Shown: positions 34,922 to 43,159 of the stretch, in pieces
Layout: every line of letters starts with the position of its first letter
How positions within the stretch are numbered: position 1 is the first letter of the stretch
From: an uncultured Acetatifactor sp.
Lineage (GTDB): Bacteria; Bacillota; Clostridia; Lachnospirales; Lachnospiraceae
Direction: 5' to 3'
Assembly: GCA_910583845.1 (NCBI GenBank)
Contig: CAJUAB010000001.1
Span: 176,400-240,399, forward strand
Length of the DNA stretch: 64,000 nucleotides
The notes under the pieces: generated by a model
What the model saw: the letters and a program-made list of their open reading frames with translations, nothing else
The model's database searches: none
Told to the model about the DNA's origin: nothing
Translations under genes and position numbers: made by a program

Positions 34922-37525
34922 TTACGGATTACATGTCCCATTGGAGACCGGCACCGCCGTCAGCGCCTCGCCCTCCACCTGGATCTGAATGGTATCGCCC
35001 TGCTGCACCTGATCGGACAGGATCAGCCTGGCCGACAGAGTTTCCACATGCTTCTGAATATACCGTTTCAGAGGACGCGCCCCGTATACCGGGTCATAGG
35101 CCTGGTCGATAATAAAGCGTTCTGCCTCCGGCGTCAGGCGGATGCTCAAATCTCTGTCCGCCAGACGCTGGTTCAGCCCCTTGATAATCAGTGTGATAAT
35201 GCCGCCGATATTCTCCTTCGTCAGAGGCTTGAACAGAATGGTCTCGTCCAGCCGGTTCAGAAATTCCGGTCTGAAATGAGCCCGCAGCTCGTTCATCACC
35301 GCCTCCTGTGCCTCCGCGGAAATGCTGCCGTTCTCCTGGATGCCGTCCAGCAGGTAAGGCGCGCCGATATTGGATGTCATGATGAGGATGGTATTCTTAA
35401 AGTCCACGGTGCGCCCCTGGGAATCCGTGATCCGCCCGTCGTCCAGCACTTGCAGCAGCACGTTGAACACATCGGGATGGGCCTTCTCCACCTCGTCAAA
35501 GAGCACCACCGAATAGGGCTTCCTTCTGACAGCCTCCGTGAGCTGCCCGCCCTCCTCGTATCCCACGTATCCGGGAGGCGCTCCGATCAGGCGGGATACG
35601 GAATATTTCTCCATATACTCGCTCATGTCGATGCGGACCATATTGTTTTCGTCATCGAACAGCGCGGCCGCCAGAGATTTGGCCAGCTCCGTCTTGCCCA
35701 CGCCGGTGGGCCCCAGAAACAGGAAGGAACCGATGGGCTTACCCGGGTCCTTGATACCCGCCTTGGATCGGATGATGGCCTCGCTCACCTTGGTCACGCC
35801 CTCGTCCTGTCCGATGACCCTTTTGTGCAGTTCCTCATCCAGATGCAGCGTCTTGTTGCGTTCGCTCTCTGTCAGCTTGGACACCGGAATGCCCGTCCAG
35901 CGGGAAATGATCTTGGCGATCTCCTCATCGGACACCTTCTCATGCACCAGAGACATATCCCGGGCGTTGACCTTCTCCTCCTCGATCTCCAACTGCTTTT
36001 TCAGAGCGGGCAGGGTGCCGTAGCTGAGTTCGGCTGCCTTTTCCAGATTCCCGTCCCGCTGGGCGATCTGAATCTGGTTATTCACATCATCAATCTGCTC
36101 CCGCAGCCTGGACAGGTCTTCTACCGATTTTTTCTCATTGTCCCACTGCGCCTTTCTCCCCGCGAACTCCTCTTTCAGTTCCGCCAGTTCCCTTTGCAGG
36201 TCGGCCAGACGCTCCTGGCTCAGACGGTCGTCCTCTTTTTTCAGCGCCGCCTCCTCGATTTCCATCTGCATGACTTTGCGCTGCAATTCATCCAGCTCCG
36301 TGGGCAGGCTGTCCAGCTCCGTCTTGATCAGGGCGCAGGCCTCGTCCACCAGGTCTATGGCCTTGTCCGGCAAAAAACGGTCTGAGATATAGCGGCTGGA
36401 CAGAGTGGCGGCGCTGACCAGCGCGTTGTCCATGATCTTCACGCCGTGGTAGACCTCATAGCGCTCCTTCAGGCCCCGCAGAATGGAAATCGTGTCCTCC
36501 ACGGTGGGCTCATCCACCATCACCGGCTGGAAACGGCGGGCCAGGGCCGGGTCCTTCTCGATATACTGGCGGTACTCGTCCAGAGTGGTGGCGCCGATGC
36601 AGTGAAGCTCGCCTCGGGCCAGCATGGGCTTCAACATATTGCCCGCGTCCATGGCGCCGTCGGATTTCCCGGCCCCCACAATGGTGTGCAGCTCATCAAT
36701 AAACAGAATAATCTGTCCGTCGGACTGTTTCACATCCTCCAGCACCGCTTTCAGACGCTCCTCAAATTCTCCGCGGTACTTCGCCCCGGCCACCAGAGCG
36801 CCCATGTCCAGGGAAAAGAGCTTCTTGTCTTTCAGTCCCTGGGGCACGTCCCCCCGGACAATACGCTGGGCCAGTCCCTCCACCACGGCGGTCTTGCCCA
36901 CGCCGGGCTCACCGATCAGCACCGGATTGTTCTTGGTCTTACGGGACAGAATGCGGATCACGTTGCGGATCTCGCTGTCCCGTCCGATCACCGGGTCAAG
37001 TTTCTGGTTGCGCGCTCTCTCCACCAGCTCCTGACCATATTTCTCCAGCGTGTCATAGGTGGCCTCCGGATTGTCGCTGGTCACTCTCTGATTGCCCCGC
37101 ACCGTGGACAATGCCTGCAAAAAGCGTTCCCTGGTGATGCCGTACTCCTTCCAGATCGCCTCGATCTCCCGGCTGGGATAGCGCAGCATGGCCAGCATCA
37201 GATGCTCCACGGACACATACTCGTCCCCCAGCTGCCTGGCCTCATCCTCCGCGGAGATCAGCACCTTGTTCAGATGCTGGCCCATATAGACCTGGCCCCC
37301 CTGGACTTTCACCCGCTTTTGCAGGGCCTGCTCCACCCGGTTTAAAAAGTGCTCTTTCTGAATCTCCATTTTCTCGATCAGTTTCAGGATCAGACTGTCG
37401 TCTATGGTCAGCAGACTTTGCAGCAGATGCTCCTGCTCGATCTCCTGGTTGCCGTACTCATAGGCCAGCTTTTCACAATTTTGTACGGCCTGCATGGACT
37501 TCTGTGTAAATTTTGAAATATTCAT
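34922..37525 (-). CDS. clpB: ATP-dependent disaggregase ClpB
   Basis: An 867-residue Hsp100 chaperone that disaggregates proteins with DnaK. The N-terminal repeat domain (about 1-145) is followed by the first AAA+ module (Walker A GEPGVGKT near 205). The coiled-coil M-domain (about 405-525) separates it from the second AAA+ module (Walker A GPTGVGKTE near 605; TSNIGA) and the C-terminal domain. The M-domain distinguishes it from ClpC/ClpA. The ORF opens at 37546, but the ATG at 37525 gives the standard MNISKFTQKS start with GGAGG upstream. No CIRCE element was found. Confidence 0.96.
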   Translation of the reverse strand: MNISKFTQKSMQAVQNCEKLAYEYGNQEIEQEHLLQSLLTIDDSLILKLIEKMEIQKEHFLNRVEQALQKRVKVQGGQVYMGQHLNKVLISAEDEARQLGDEYVSVEHLMLAMLRYPSREIEAIWKEYGITRERFLQALSTVRGNQRVTSDNPEATYDTLEKYGQELVERARNQKLDPVIGRDSEIRNVIRILSRKTKNNPVLIGEPGVGKTAVVEGLAQRIVRGDVPQGLKDKKLFSLDMGALVAGAKYRGEFEERLKAVLEDVKQSDGQIILFIDELHTIVGAGKSDGAMDAGNMLKPMLARGELHCIGATTLDEYRQYIEKDPALARRFQPVMVDEPTVEDTISILRGLKERYEVYHGVKIMDNALVSAATLSSRYISDRFLPDKAIDLVDEACALIKTELDSLPTELDELQRKVMQMEIEEAALKKEDDRLSQERLADLQRELAELKEEFAGRKAQWDNEKKSVEDLSRLREQIDDVNNQIQIAQRDGNLEKAAELSYGTLPALKKQLEIEEEKVNARDMSLVHEKVSDEEIAKIISRWTGIPVSKLTESERNKTLHLDEELHKRVIGQDEGVTKVSEAIIRSKAGIKDPGKPIGSFLFLGPTGVGKTELAKSLAAALFDDENNMVRIDMSEYMEKYSVSRLIGAPPGYVGYEEGGQLTEAVRRKPYSVVLFDEVEKAHPDVFNVLLQVLDDGRITDSQGRTVDFKNTILIMTSNIGAPYLLDGIQENGSISAEAQEAVMNELRAHFRPEFLNRLDETILFKPLTKENIGGIITLIIKGLNQRLADRDLSIRLTPEAERFIIDQAYDPVYGARPLKRYIQKHVETLSARLILSDQVQQGDTIQIQVEGEALTAVPVSNGTCNP

Positions 37526-37571
37526 ACATGTCACTCCTCCCGACATAGGTTTTTGTTTTTGTTCTATAACA

Positions 37572-37599
37572 AATATAACACGCAGAACTGGAAAAGCAA
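37572..37599 (-). promoter_or_regulatory. Candidate sigma-A promoter of clpB
   Basis: TTGCTT, 16 bp, TATATT on the minus strand, about 50 bp before the clpB start. Confidence 0.55.
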
Positions 37600-37634
37600 T
37601 ATCTTTTTTCTAAATTTTCTATTAAATCCAGATG

Positions 37635-38003
37635 TCAGTCCGCATTCGATGTGCCGCTTCCGAACTTTTCCTCTATTTTCGTATCCGTCTTATAAAAACC
37701 CCAGAGCAAAAAGCCGATTCCGACCACTTCCCCTGCCGCTATGGAAAAATGTACCGATATTCTGAGCAGCATCAGAACCAGGCTTAAAACGATCTCCGTC
37801 ACCCCCGCTGTTTTGCCGAGCCCGATGAAGATATCCGGCGCGATGCTTTGCGCGTAGTCCCAATGCTTCTGGGATATGCGGGAGACGGGCGTGTTATAGC
37901 CGTTATGGGAGTCCATGTCCGCCACAGGGTGTTTCTTAAACAGATATCCGACCAGAATCATTACAAAAGGTACAATCAGATTTAAAACCAGTAAAAAATA
38001 CAT
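37635..38003 (-). CDS. SdpI-family membrane protein
   Basis: A 122-residue protein with about three membrane segments (about 1-20, 63-82, 88-106) and the family signature NGYNTPVSRISQKHWDYAQ between the first two. SdpI-type proteins include immunity factors against the SDP toxin, but most homologues, like this one, lack a toxin gene nearby and have no known role. Start ATG preceded by AGGGGAGAAG. Confidence 0.8.
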   Translation of the reverse strand: MYFLLVLNLIVPFVMILVGYLFKKHPVADMDSHNGYNTPVSRISQKHWDYAQSIAPDIFIGLGKTAGVTEIVLSLVLMLLRISVHFSIAAGEVVGIGFLLWGFYKTDTKIEEKFGSGTSNAD

Positions 38004-38131
38004 ATAACTTCTCCCCTGCTTCCTTTATTGACGGCAGATCAAACCATGCCCTATTTCTTTTAAAGTCAGGCAGGCCCGCGCCATGTACTGCAGCAGCATG
38101 CAGGCCCGCATGTTTTCCGTTCATGCAGGCC

Positions 38132-38295
38132 AGAGCGTGTTTGAAAAATCATTCCCGCCATCTGCAGCGGTAAAATCCCTGCGTTTGTGTGCTGTTGGGA
38201 CCAAATTCAGGTACCATGGCCCGCTGTGCGTCCGTCTCCGTCCCAAATCTCTCACGAATTGTGACGCATATCTGGCGGAAAGCATTTTGTATGCT
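38132..38295. repeat. Full-length MITE-like repeat (about 164 bp)
   Basis: The best-preserved member of a dispersed family. Left end AGAGCGTGTTTGAAAAATC and right end AAAGCATTTTGTATGCTCT are imperfect inverted repeats. Inside them are subterminal CCCGCCATCTGC and CATATCTGGCGG, also mutually inverted. No coding sequence. It lies between the SdpI-like and GH43 genes. Confidence 0.7.
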
Positions 38296-38299
38296 CTAT

Positions 38300-38326
38300 G
38301 ATAGCCCCGCGGAAGGCGGGGCTATC
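38300..38326 (-). terminator. Probable terminator hairpin after the GH43 gene
   Basis: GATAGCCCCGC/GCGGGGCTATC, a strong stem 36 bp after the GH43 stop; no clear T-run follows on the minus strand. Confidence 0.5.
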
Positions 38327-38362
38327 CTCTCTCTCTCTTATGCCGGTCCACAGGGAAAACAC

Positions 38363-39916
38363 TTATAATTCCTCAAACACAAAATAATCCACCGCCATAC
38401 TGCCGCCGGGAATACCGCTTTCATTGACGGCTGTCAGGCCCGCTTTCACCCCCACCCAGCGTCCGGGCGTCGCTTCCACACATTCTCCCACGGGCCGGTA
38501 TTCACCCTCCTCCGTGAGAGAATAACAGAAGGATACCTCCTTCTCCTGTCTCACAAGCATCCGCAGGTACAGATTTTCCGTTTCCTCCGGCAGGACTGCC
38601 ACATCCCTGCGCGTCTCATCGTTTTTGGTCCAGTTGCCCGTGCGTTGCTGGAGCAGAATCCTACCGTCTTTCTTTTGCGCCAACAGACCTGTGTAATGGC
38701 CGCACTGGGACACCAGGCCCGCCGCGTCGCCCTCCTTGAGGTTTTCCAGATGGAGACTGGCGGTAATTTGAAACGCGGGAGCGGGCCACTTCTGGAGCAG
38801 CAGGTTGGGAAGATCGCAGAGTTGCAGGTCCGGATCACTTTCCCGAGCATACAGCGTCAGCCTTCCATCCCCCAGACTGTACCAGTCGTCCCGATAATTG
38901 GCATTCCACTGCCACTGCAGCCCCAGTTTATCCCCCTCGAAGAAATCGCTGTCCTCCGGCGCGTCTATGGGGTATGTAGCGCCCACCGCGGGCTTTTCAT
39001 GTCGCAGTACCGGTTCTCCGCAGCCGTTCTCATCCGGGTTCACACCGATCACCGGCCAGTCGTCCACCCAGCGCATGGGCTGGAGATGAATGATGCGGCC
39101 GGTGTTGCCGACATCCTGAAAATGCAAAAACCAGTCCTGGCCGTCCGGCGTGTCCACCCATGCCCCCTGGTGAGGTCCGTTCACCGGGGTATTACCCTGG
39201 TGCAGCACGATCTTTTCCTCATAGGGGCCATAAATATTCCGGGATCGCAGCACGGTCTGCCAGCCGGGTTTCACGCCTCCCGCCGGGGCAAAGATATAAT
39301 AGTATCCGTTTCTCTTATACAGCTTCGGTCCCTCGATGGTGGGCTGGGTGGCATGACCGTCATAGATAAACTGCCCGTCATCCAACACGCCGGAGCAGTC
39401 CGGCTCCATAGGGGACATATAGAGAAAACTCTTGAACCCGATGCGGCTTCTGGCAAAAGCCGTCACCATGTAAGCCCTGCCGTCGTCATCCCAGAACGGA
39501 CAGGGGTCAATCCAGCCCACCACCTTGCGCACATAAGAGGGCTCGGACCACTTACCCCAGGGGTCCGTGGTCTTGCTCATCAGAATACCCTCGTCCGGCA
39601 TGGGCACAAACACATAATAGGTTCCCTCGTGAAAGCGGATGGAGGGAGCCCAGGCCCCGCAGCCGTGCAGGGGCTTGTCGTAAGCGTCAAAGGGCATTTT
39701 GTCCCAGACATAGTTGATGACTTTCCAGTTTACCAGATCCCGGGAATGCAGCAGCGGCACCGCCGGGGCATTGCAGAAACTGGAGGCCACCATAAAATAA
39801 TCCTCTCCCACCCGGATGGCGTCCGGGTCGGAATAATCCGTATAGAGGATGGGATTTTTGTAAGTGCCGTCCCCCTGGTCCGCAATCCACATTTTCCTGA
39901 TCTTACTCTTGTCCAT
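38363..39916 (-). CDS. GH43-family glycoside hydrolase (beta-xylosidase/arabinofuranosidase-like)
   Basis: A 517-residue protein. The N-terminal five-bladed GH43 propeller (about 15-330) carries the base Asp in DYSDPDAIRVG, LLHSRDLVNWKVI, GAWAPSIRFHEGTYYVF, DPCPFWDDDGRAYMV and acid Glu in PTIEGPKLYKRNGYYYIF. A C-terminal concanavalin-like domain (about 345-515) is of the kind found in beta-xylosidases. No signal peptide, so it acts inside on arabino- or xylo-oligosaccharides; the exact substrate is unclear. The ATG at 39916 with AGGAGG was preferred over an ORF start at 39967. Confidence 0.88.
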   Translation of the reverse strand: MDKSKIRKMWIADQGDGTYKNPILYTDYSDPDAIRVGEDYFMVASSFCNAPAVPLLHSRDLVNWKVINYVWDKMPFDAYDKPLHGCGAWAPSIRFHEGTYYVFVPMPDEGILMSKTTDPWGKWSEPSYVRKVVGWIDPCPFWDDDGRAYMVTAFARSRIGFKSFLYMSPMEPDCSGVLDDGQFIYDGHATQPTIEGPKLYKRNGYYYIFAPAGGVKPGWQTVLRSRNIYGPYEEKIVLHQGNTPVNGPHQGAWVDTPDGQDWFLHFQDVGNTGRIIHLQPMRWVDDWPVIGVNPDENGCGEPVLRHEKPAVGATYPIDAPEDSDFFEGDKLGLQWQWNANYRDDWYSLGDGRLTLYARESDPDLQLCDLPNLLLQKWPAPAFQITASLHLENLKEGDAAGLVSQCGHYTGLLAQKKDGRILLQQRTGNWTKNDETRRDVAVLPEETENLYLRMLVRQEKEVSFCYSLTEEGEYRPVGECVEATPGRWVGVKAGLTAVNESGIPGGSMAVDYFVFEEL

Positions 39917-40059
39917 AGCTTCCTCCTGTTTATTACAATGGGTCATTGAATCCATGCCCCCGCGCATTGTCGGAGCTCCCCGGCCGACATTTCAGGTCTT
40001 ATCCGCATGCGCGGGTTCTAGCCGGGAAATAGGCGGATCTGTTTCAAAACTATGGGAAA

Positions 40060-40088
40060 AGTATAACATATTTTTCCTTTGCCTACAA
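40060..40088 (-). promoter_or_regulatory. Sigma-A promoter of the GH43 gene
   Basis: TTGTAG, 17 bp, TATACT on the minus strand; the -35 box overlaps the end of the upstream IIA-like gene. Confidence 0.6.
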
Positions 40089-41582
40089 CACCCAGAGACA
40101 ATCCTGTCCGTTTTTTACCCACATGGAGCCGGTGACGGACAGGTCATAGCTGCGCTCTCCCTCTTCCACAGTCATGGAAACATGCGTGTCATAGCCGTCT
40201 CTGGCCAGGGCCTCTCTGTCATATTCCAACAGCAGCTTCCCCTTGCCCACAAATTCATTCTGCATAATCCTGGGCCGGAAATAATCCCGGGTCATATCCG
40301 CGTCCCGCTCACCGGCCCGGAGCCGCAGCACCACGCCGCTGTCCGTTCGCAGCAAAAACTCATTTCCACGCGGATACAAACGGATGATTTTGCCTGAGGC
40401 CGGCGCGTAGACTCTGTTGTCCTCCGGAGTCAGAAGCACACCCCTGCGGCCCTGGCTCTCCAGTACATCCACCTGACCCGCCACCGGGCTGGCTATGGGA
40501 TGTCCCGCGGGCTTCGCCTGCTGCTCCCGGTGTGAGCGGCCTCTGTATCTGCGCTGAATGCGGGCTCTCTGCCACTGCCTGACCTCTCCTCCATGACCTG
40601 CCCTGTAAGGTTGCCGCGGGGCCCTGTCCGCCCTCTCTGTCCGGGTCCGGGCCTCCGCCTCCTGTAAAACAGCGCCCTCCGGTTCCGTGTTCTCCTCCCA
40701 GTCGGTCTCCCCGGTCCATGCCGGCCTTCCGGACATCATCGCCGCCTCCCGGCCTGCGTTTCCTCCGGACGGCACAGATTCCTCCCGGCCTGCCTTCCCT
40801 CCGGACAGCACAGATTCCTCCCGGCCTGCCTTCCCTCCGGACATCGACATCTCCCTGCGGCCTGCCATCCGCTCAGACATAGCCGGTTCATCCTGCCATG
40901 CGGCGGTCTCAGGTGCCTCCGTCTCCTCCTGCCATGTTGTTGCTGATGCTTCCCACCGCATGGCACTTCCATACTGCGCCGCCAAATCCGGATTTGTCGC
41001 TCTCCCGGACATCTCTGCCGCCCCCGGATACGACGCTCTCCCGGGCACCTCTGCCGCTCCCGGATGCGACGCTCTTCCGGGCATTTCTGCCATTCCCGAA
41101 CGCGACGCTCTTCCGGGCATCTCTGCCATTCCCGAACGCGACGCTCTCTCGGACATCTCTGCCGCCCCCGGATGCGACGCTCTTCCGGGCATCTCTGCCA
41201 TTCCCGAACGCGACGCTCTCCCGGGCATTTCAGCCATTCCCGAACGCGACGCTCTCCCGGGCATTTCTGCCATTCCCGAACGCGACGCTCTCTCGGGCAT
41301 CTCTGCCGCTCCCGGATGCGACGCTCTTCCGGGCATCCCTGCCGCCTCGGAACGTGGTGCCCGCCCTGTCAACACCGCTGCCGCCTGGAAGAGCGCTTTC
41401 CCGGATTTTTCCCGTTTCCCGCCGCGTTGCCCCCCGGCCCACGCCTCCTCTCCCTGCGCTGCCTCAGGGTCCGCTCCCTCTATGGCCAGCACACGCCCCA
41501 TGGTACGGCTCATCAGGTAGCCCATAATATAGGCCACGCCGATAATCCCTGAAAAAACCCACACATTTAACGTTATACCCAT
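40083..41582 (-). CDS. Membrane-anchored PTS IIA-like protein with long repetitive linker
   Basis: About 499 residues. One N-terminal membrane segment (about 4-24, LNVWVFSGIIGVAYIMG) is followed by some 330 residues of low-complexity repeats. A C-terminal domain (about 370-499) resembles glucose-type PTS IIA (SPVAGQV, VYAPASGKII, LRTDSGVVLRLRAG). The phosphorylated histidine and its partner histidine of true IIA proteins are missing (VVLRLRAGERDAD), so phosphotransfer is unlikely; a binding or structural role is more plausible. The ATG at 41582 follows GGAAAGGAG; the longer ORF to 41714 lacks support. No other PTS genes nearby. Confidence 0.7.
   Translation of the reverse strand: MGITLNVWVFSGIIGVAYIMGYLMSRTMGRVLAIEGADPEAAQGEEAWAGGQRGGKREKSGKALFQAAAVLTGRAPRSEAAGMPGRASHPGAAEMPERASRSGMAEMPGRASRSGMAEMPGRASRSGMAEMPGRASHPGAAEMSERASRSGMAEMPGRASRSGMAEMPGRASHPGAAEVPGRASYPGAAEMSGRATNPDLAAQYGSAMRWEASATTWQEETEAPETAAWQDEPAMSERMAGRREMSMSGGKAGREESVLSGGKAGREESVPSGGNAGREAAMMSGRPAWTGETDWEENTEPEGAVLQEAEARTRTERADRAPRQPYRAGHGGEVRQWQRARIQRRYRGRSHREQQAKPAGHPIASPVAGQVDVLESQGRRGVLLTPEDNRVYAPASGKIIRLYPRGNEFLLRTDSGVVLRLRAGERDADMTRDYFRPRIMQNEFVGKGKLLLEYDREALARDGYDTHVSMTVEEGERSYDLSVTGSMWVKNGQDCLWVL
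40741..40850. repeat. Three in-frame 36-bp repeats, second array of the IIA-like gene
   Basis: Three 36-bp units encode SGGKAGREESVL-type 12-residue repeats. Separate from the larger array upstream in the same gene. Confidence 0.75.
40995..41365. repeat. About ten in-frame 36-bp repeats in the IIA-like gene
   Basis: Roughly ten consecutive 36-bp units encode AEMPGRASRSGM and AEMPGRASHPGA, in a mixed order of two main variants. Period is exactly 12 codons, so copy-number change keeps the frame. Confidence 0.85.
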
Positions 41583-41773
41583 CTTAGCTCCTTTCCCGCA
41601 AATCACCGGCGGGAAAAACCGTATCCGTCCCGCGCTGCTGATCGCCGTCAATCTCTCTTGACAATTAGTCTCTGTAATCAGCGGTAAATTATTCAAGTTT
41701 TTTGCCATAATCATTCATATCATGCATAAAATGGGGTAAGCAGATCAATCATTCCCACATGAATCCTGACCGT

Positions 41774-41848
41774 TTCCCCTGTCTTCTGACAACGGTTCGG
41801 CTCTGACCTGTACTTTGAACCAAGGTGGCAGCGTCAGGACAGGGGAAA
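41774..41848. repeat. Long inverted repeat
   Basis: TTTCCCCTGTC-TT-CTGAC and GTCAGGACAGGGGAAA pair over about 16 bp with a loop near 40 nt. It lies immediately before the palindromic cluster. Confidence 0.65.
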
Positions 41849-41849
41849 T

Positions 41850-42098
41850 GGGGTATATATAGAAAAATTGTTCCGCTATACCCCGTTTGACCGTAATGTC
41901 CTCCCTCTTATGCCCCGTTATGACAGGAAACAGGGCATATACGGAAAAACTTCCTCTCTGTACCCCGTCTATCACAAAAAAGGGGATCTGGAAGGACTTT
42001 TTTTCTGTATATACCCTATTACACGGAAAAGAGCATGTTTTTCAGGCCGGAAGGCCCTTATGCGGGGTACTGGGGACAAATTTTTTTGTATATGCCCT
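41850..42098. repeat. Symmetric cluster of four palindromic REP-like units
   Basis: Four units of about 35 bp at 41850-41884, 41933-41967, 41981-42016 and 42064-42098. Each has the form GGG(T/C)ATATA, an A/T-rich middle, then TACCCC, and so can form a short stem. The first two read in plus orientation and the last two in minus; start spacings are 83, 48 and 83 bp, giving overall mirror symmetry. The 985-bp region 41583-42567 contains this cluster, the preceding inverted repeat and MITE-like pieces; short ORFs here appear to be by-products of the repeats. Confidence 0.65.
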
Positions 42099-42240
42099 GC
42101 TTTGCTTCCGGACAGAGTAGATGCATATTTTCGGCATAATGTCTTTCATGGTACCTGCAAAAAGAAATATCTGCTGTGCTTGCCAATCGTCCCGGTGTTC
42201 CATCCGACCGGAAATCGGACTTCCGTTCGGATAGAGCTCC

Positions 42241-42262
42241 GGAGCGTGTTTGAAAAATGCTC
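42241..42262. repeat. Partial MITE-like repeat (left end)
   Basis: GGAGCGTGTTTGAAAAATGC matches the terminal sequence of the family; no matching right end close by. Confidence 0.5.
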
Positions 42263-42485
42263 CAGACCCCGGAACAAAGAAAGACGAAAAAAGACTGCCG
42301 CAAAATATCCCGCAGGTTCGCCGCCCGTTTTTTTACAAAACATCGCTGAACCCCTGGCGCACAGAAAACTGTGTAGCCGGATTTTCAGCAATGGCATCAA
42401 AAAGAGAAGGAAAACCGCAGATTATTCTGCGACAGTATATAATGGAATCTATCATCTCTAAGACTGTTTTGCAAGGAAGCGTTCT

Positions 42486-42535
42486 CAGAGCGTGTCTGAA
42501 AAATGCTTTCGGGAATGATTTTTCAAACACACTCT
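42486..42535. repeat. Minimal MITE-like hairpin upstream of mntP
   Basis: AGAGCGTGTCTGAAAAATGC and ATGATTTTTCAAACACACTCT face each other with almost nothing between, giving a hairpin of about 22 bp. It ends 33 bp before the mntP start and would be in its leader. Confidence 0.7.
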
Positions 42536-42567
42536 GGTATCATACTGCTCATAAGGAGTAACTCAGC

Positions 42568-43128
42568 ATGACACTACTGAATCTGTTCCTGATCGCGACA
42601 GGTTTATCCATGGATGCCTTCGCCGTATCTGTCTGTAAGGGACTGGCCCTGAAAGAATCCTCTCTGGGCAAGGCTTTGAAGGCAGGCATCTGGTTTGGCA
42701 GCTTTCAGGCCTTGATGCCGCTTGCAGGCTTTCTGCTGGGGAGCCGCTTCCAAAAGTCCATAACCCGATTTGACCACTGGATCGCCTTTATACTGCTGGC
42801 TATCATTGGATTCGGTATGATAAGAGATGCCTTTTCCGGAGAGGAAGAAAAACTCAGCAGTACCATGCGCTTTAAAGAGATGTTTCTGCTGGCATTGGCC
42901 ACCAGCATTGATGCACTGGCAGCGGGTATCACCTTCGCCTTCCTGCAAATCCGTATCCTGCCCGCCGTGATCCTGATCGGCGTCATCACGCTGGCGCTAT
43001 CCGCCCTGGGCATCAGGATGGGCAGTCTCTTCGGCAGCCGCTATAAATCCAGGGCGGAGCTGGCCGGTGGCATCCTGCTGCTCCTTATAGGGACCAAAAT
43101 CCTGCTGGAACATCTGGGTATCCTGTAA
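42568..43128 (+). CDS. mntP: Manganese efflux pump MntP
   Basis: A 186-residue six-helix membrane protein that exports Mn2+. The two homologous halves carry the family's conserved acids in GLSMDAFAVSVCKGLAL (about 12-28) and ATSIDALAAGITFAF (about 110-125), with the GxxxG-type segment LAGGILLLLIGTKILLEHLG at the C-terminus. The start follows AAGGAG. The upstream region does not show a recognisable yybP-ykoY manganese riboswitch, although that is common for this family. Confidence 0.95.
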   Translation: MTLLNLFLIATGLSMDAFAVSVCKGLALKESSLGKALKAGIWFGSFQALMPLAGFLLGSRFQKSITRFDHWIAFILLAIIGFGMIRDAFSGEEEKLSSTMRFKEMFLLALATSIDALAAGITFAFLQIRILPAVILIGVITLALSALGIRMGSLFGSRYKSRAELAGGILLLLIGTKILLEHLGIL

Positions 43129-43159
43129 CCGCTTTCGCACCGACCTCAGCCCGCGGACA

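Noticed and set aside
37526..37634. CIRCE element before clpB
   Set aside because: No TTAGCACTC-N9-GAGTGCTAA-like sequence is present.
41745..41975. Small minus-strand frame of 76 codons
   Set aside because: It is made from the palindromic repeat units (FFYIYP-type peptides recur in several frames) and has no convincing ribosome-binding site.
42250..42561. Plus-strand frame of 103 codons before mntP
   Set aside because: It begins and ends within MITE-like sequence and resembles no family.
42260..42567. Manganese (yybP-ykoY) riboswitch before mntP
   Set aside because: The expected conserved internal-loop sequences could not be found by eye; a covariance-model search would decide.
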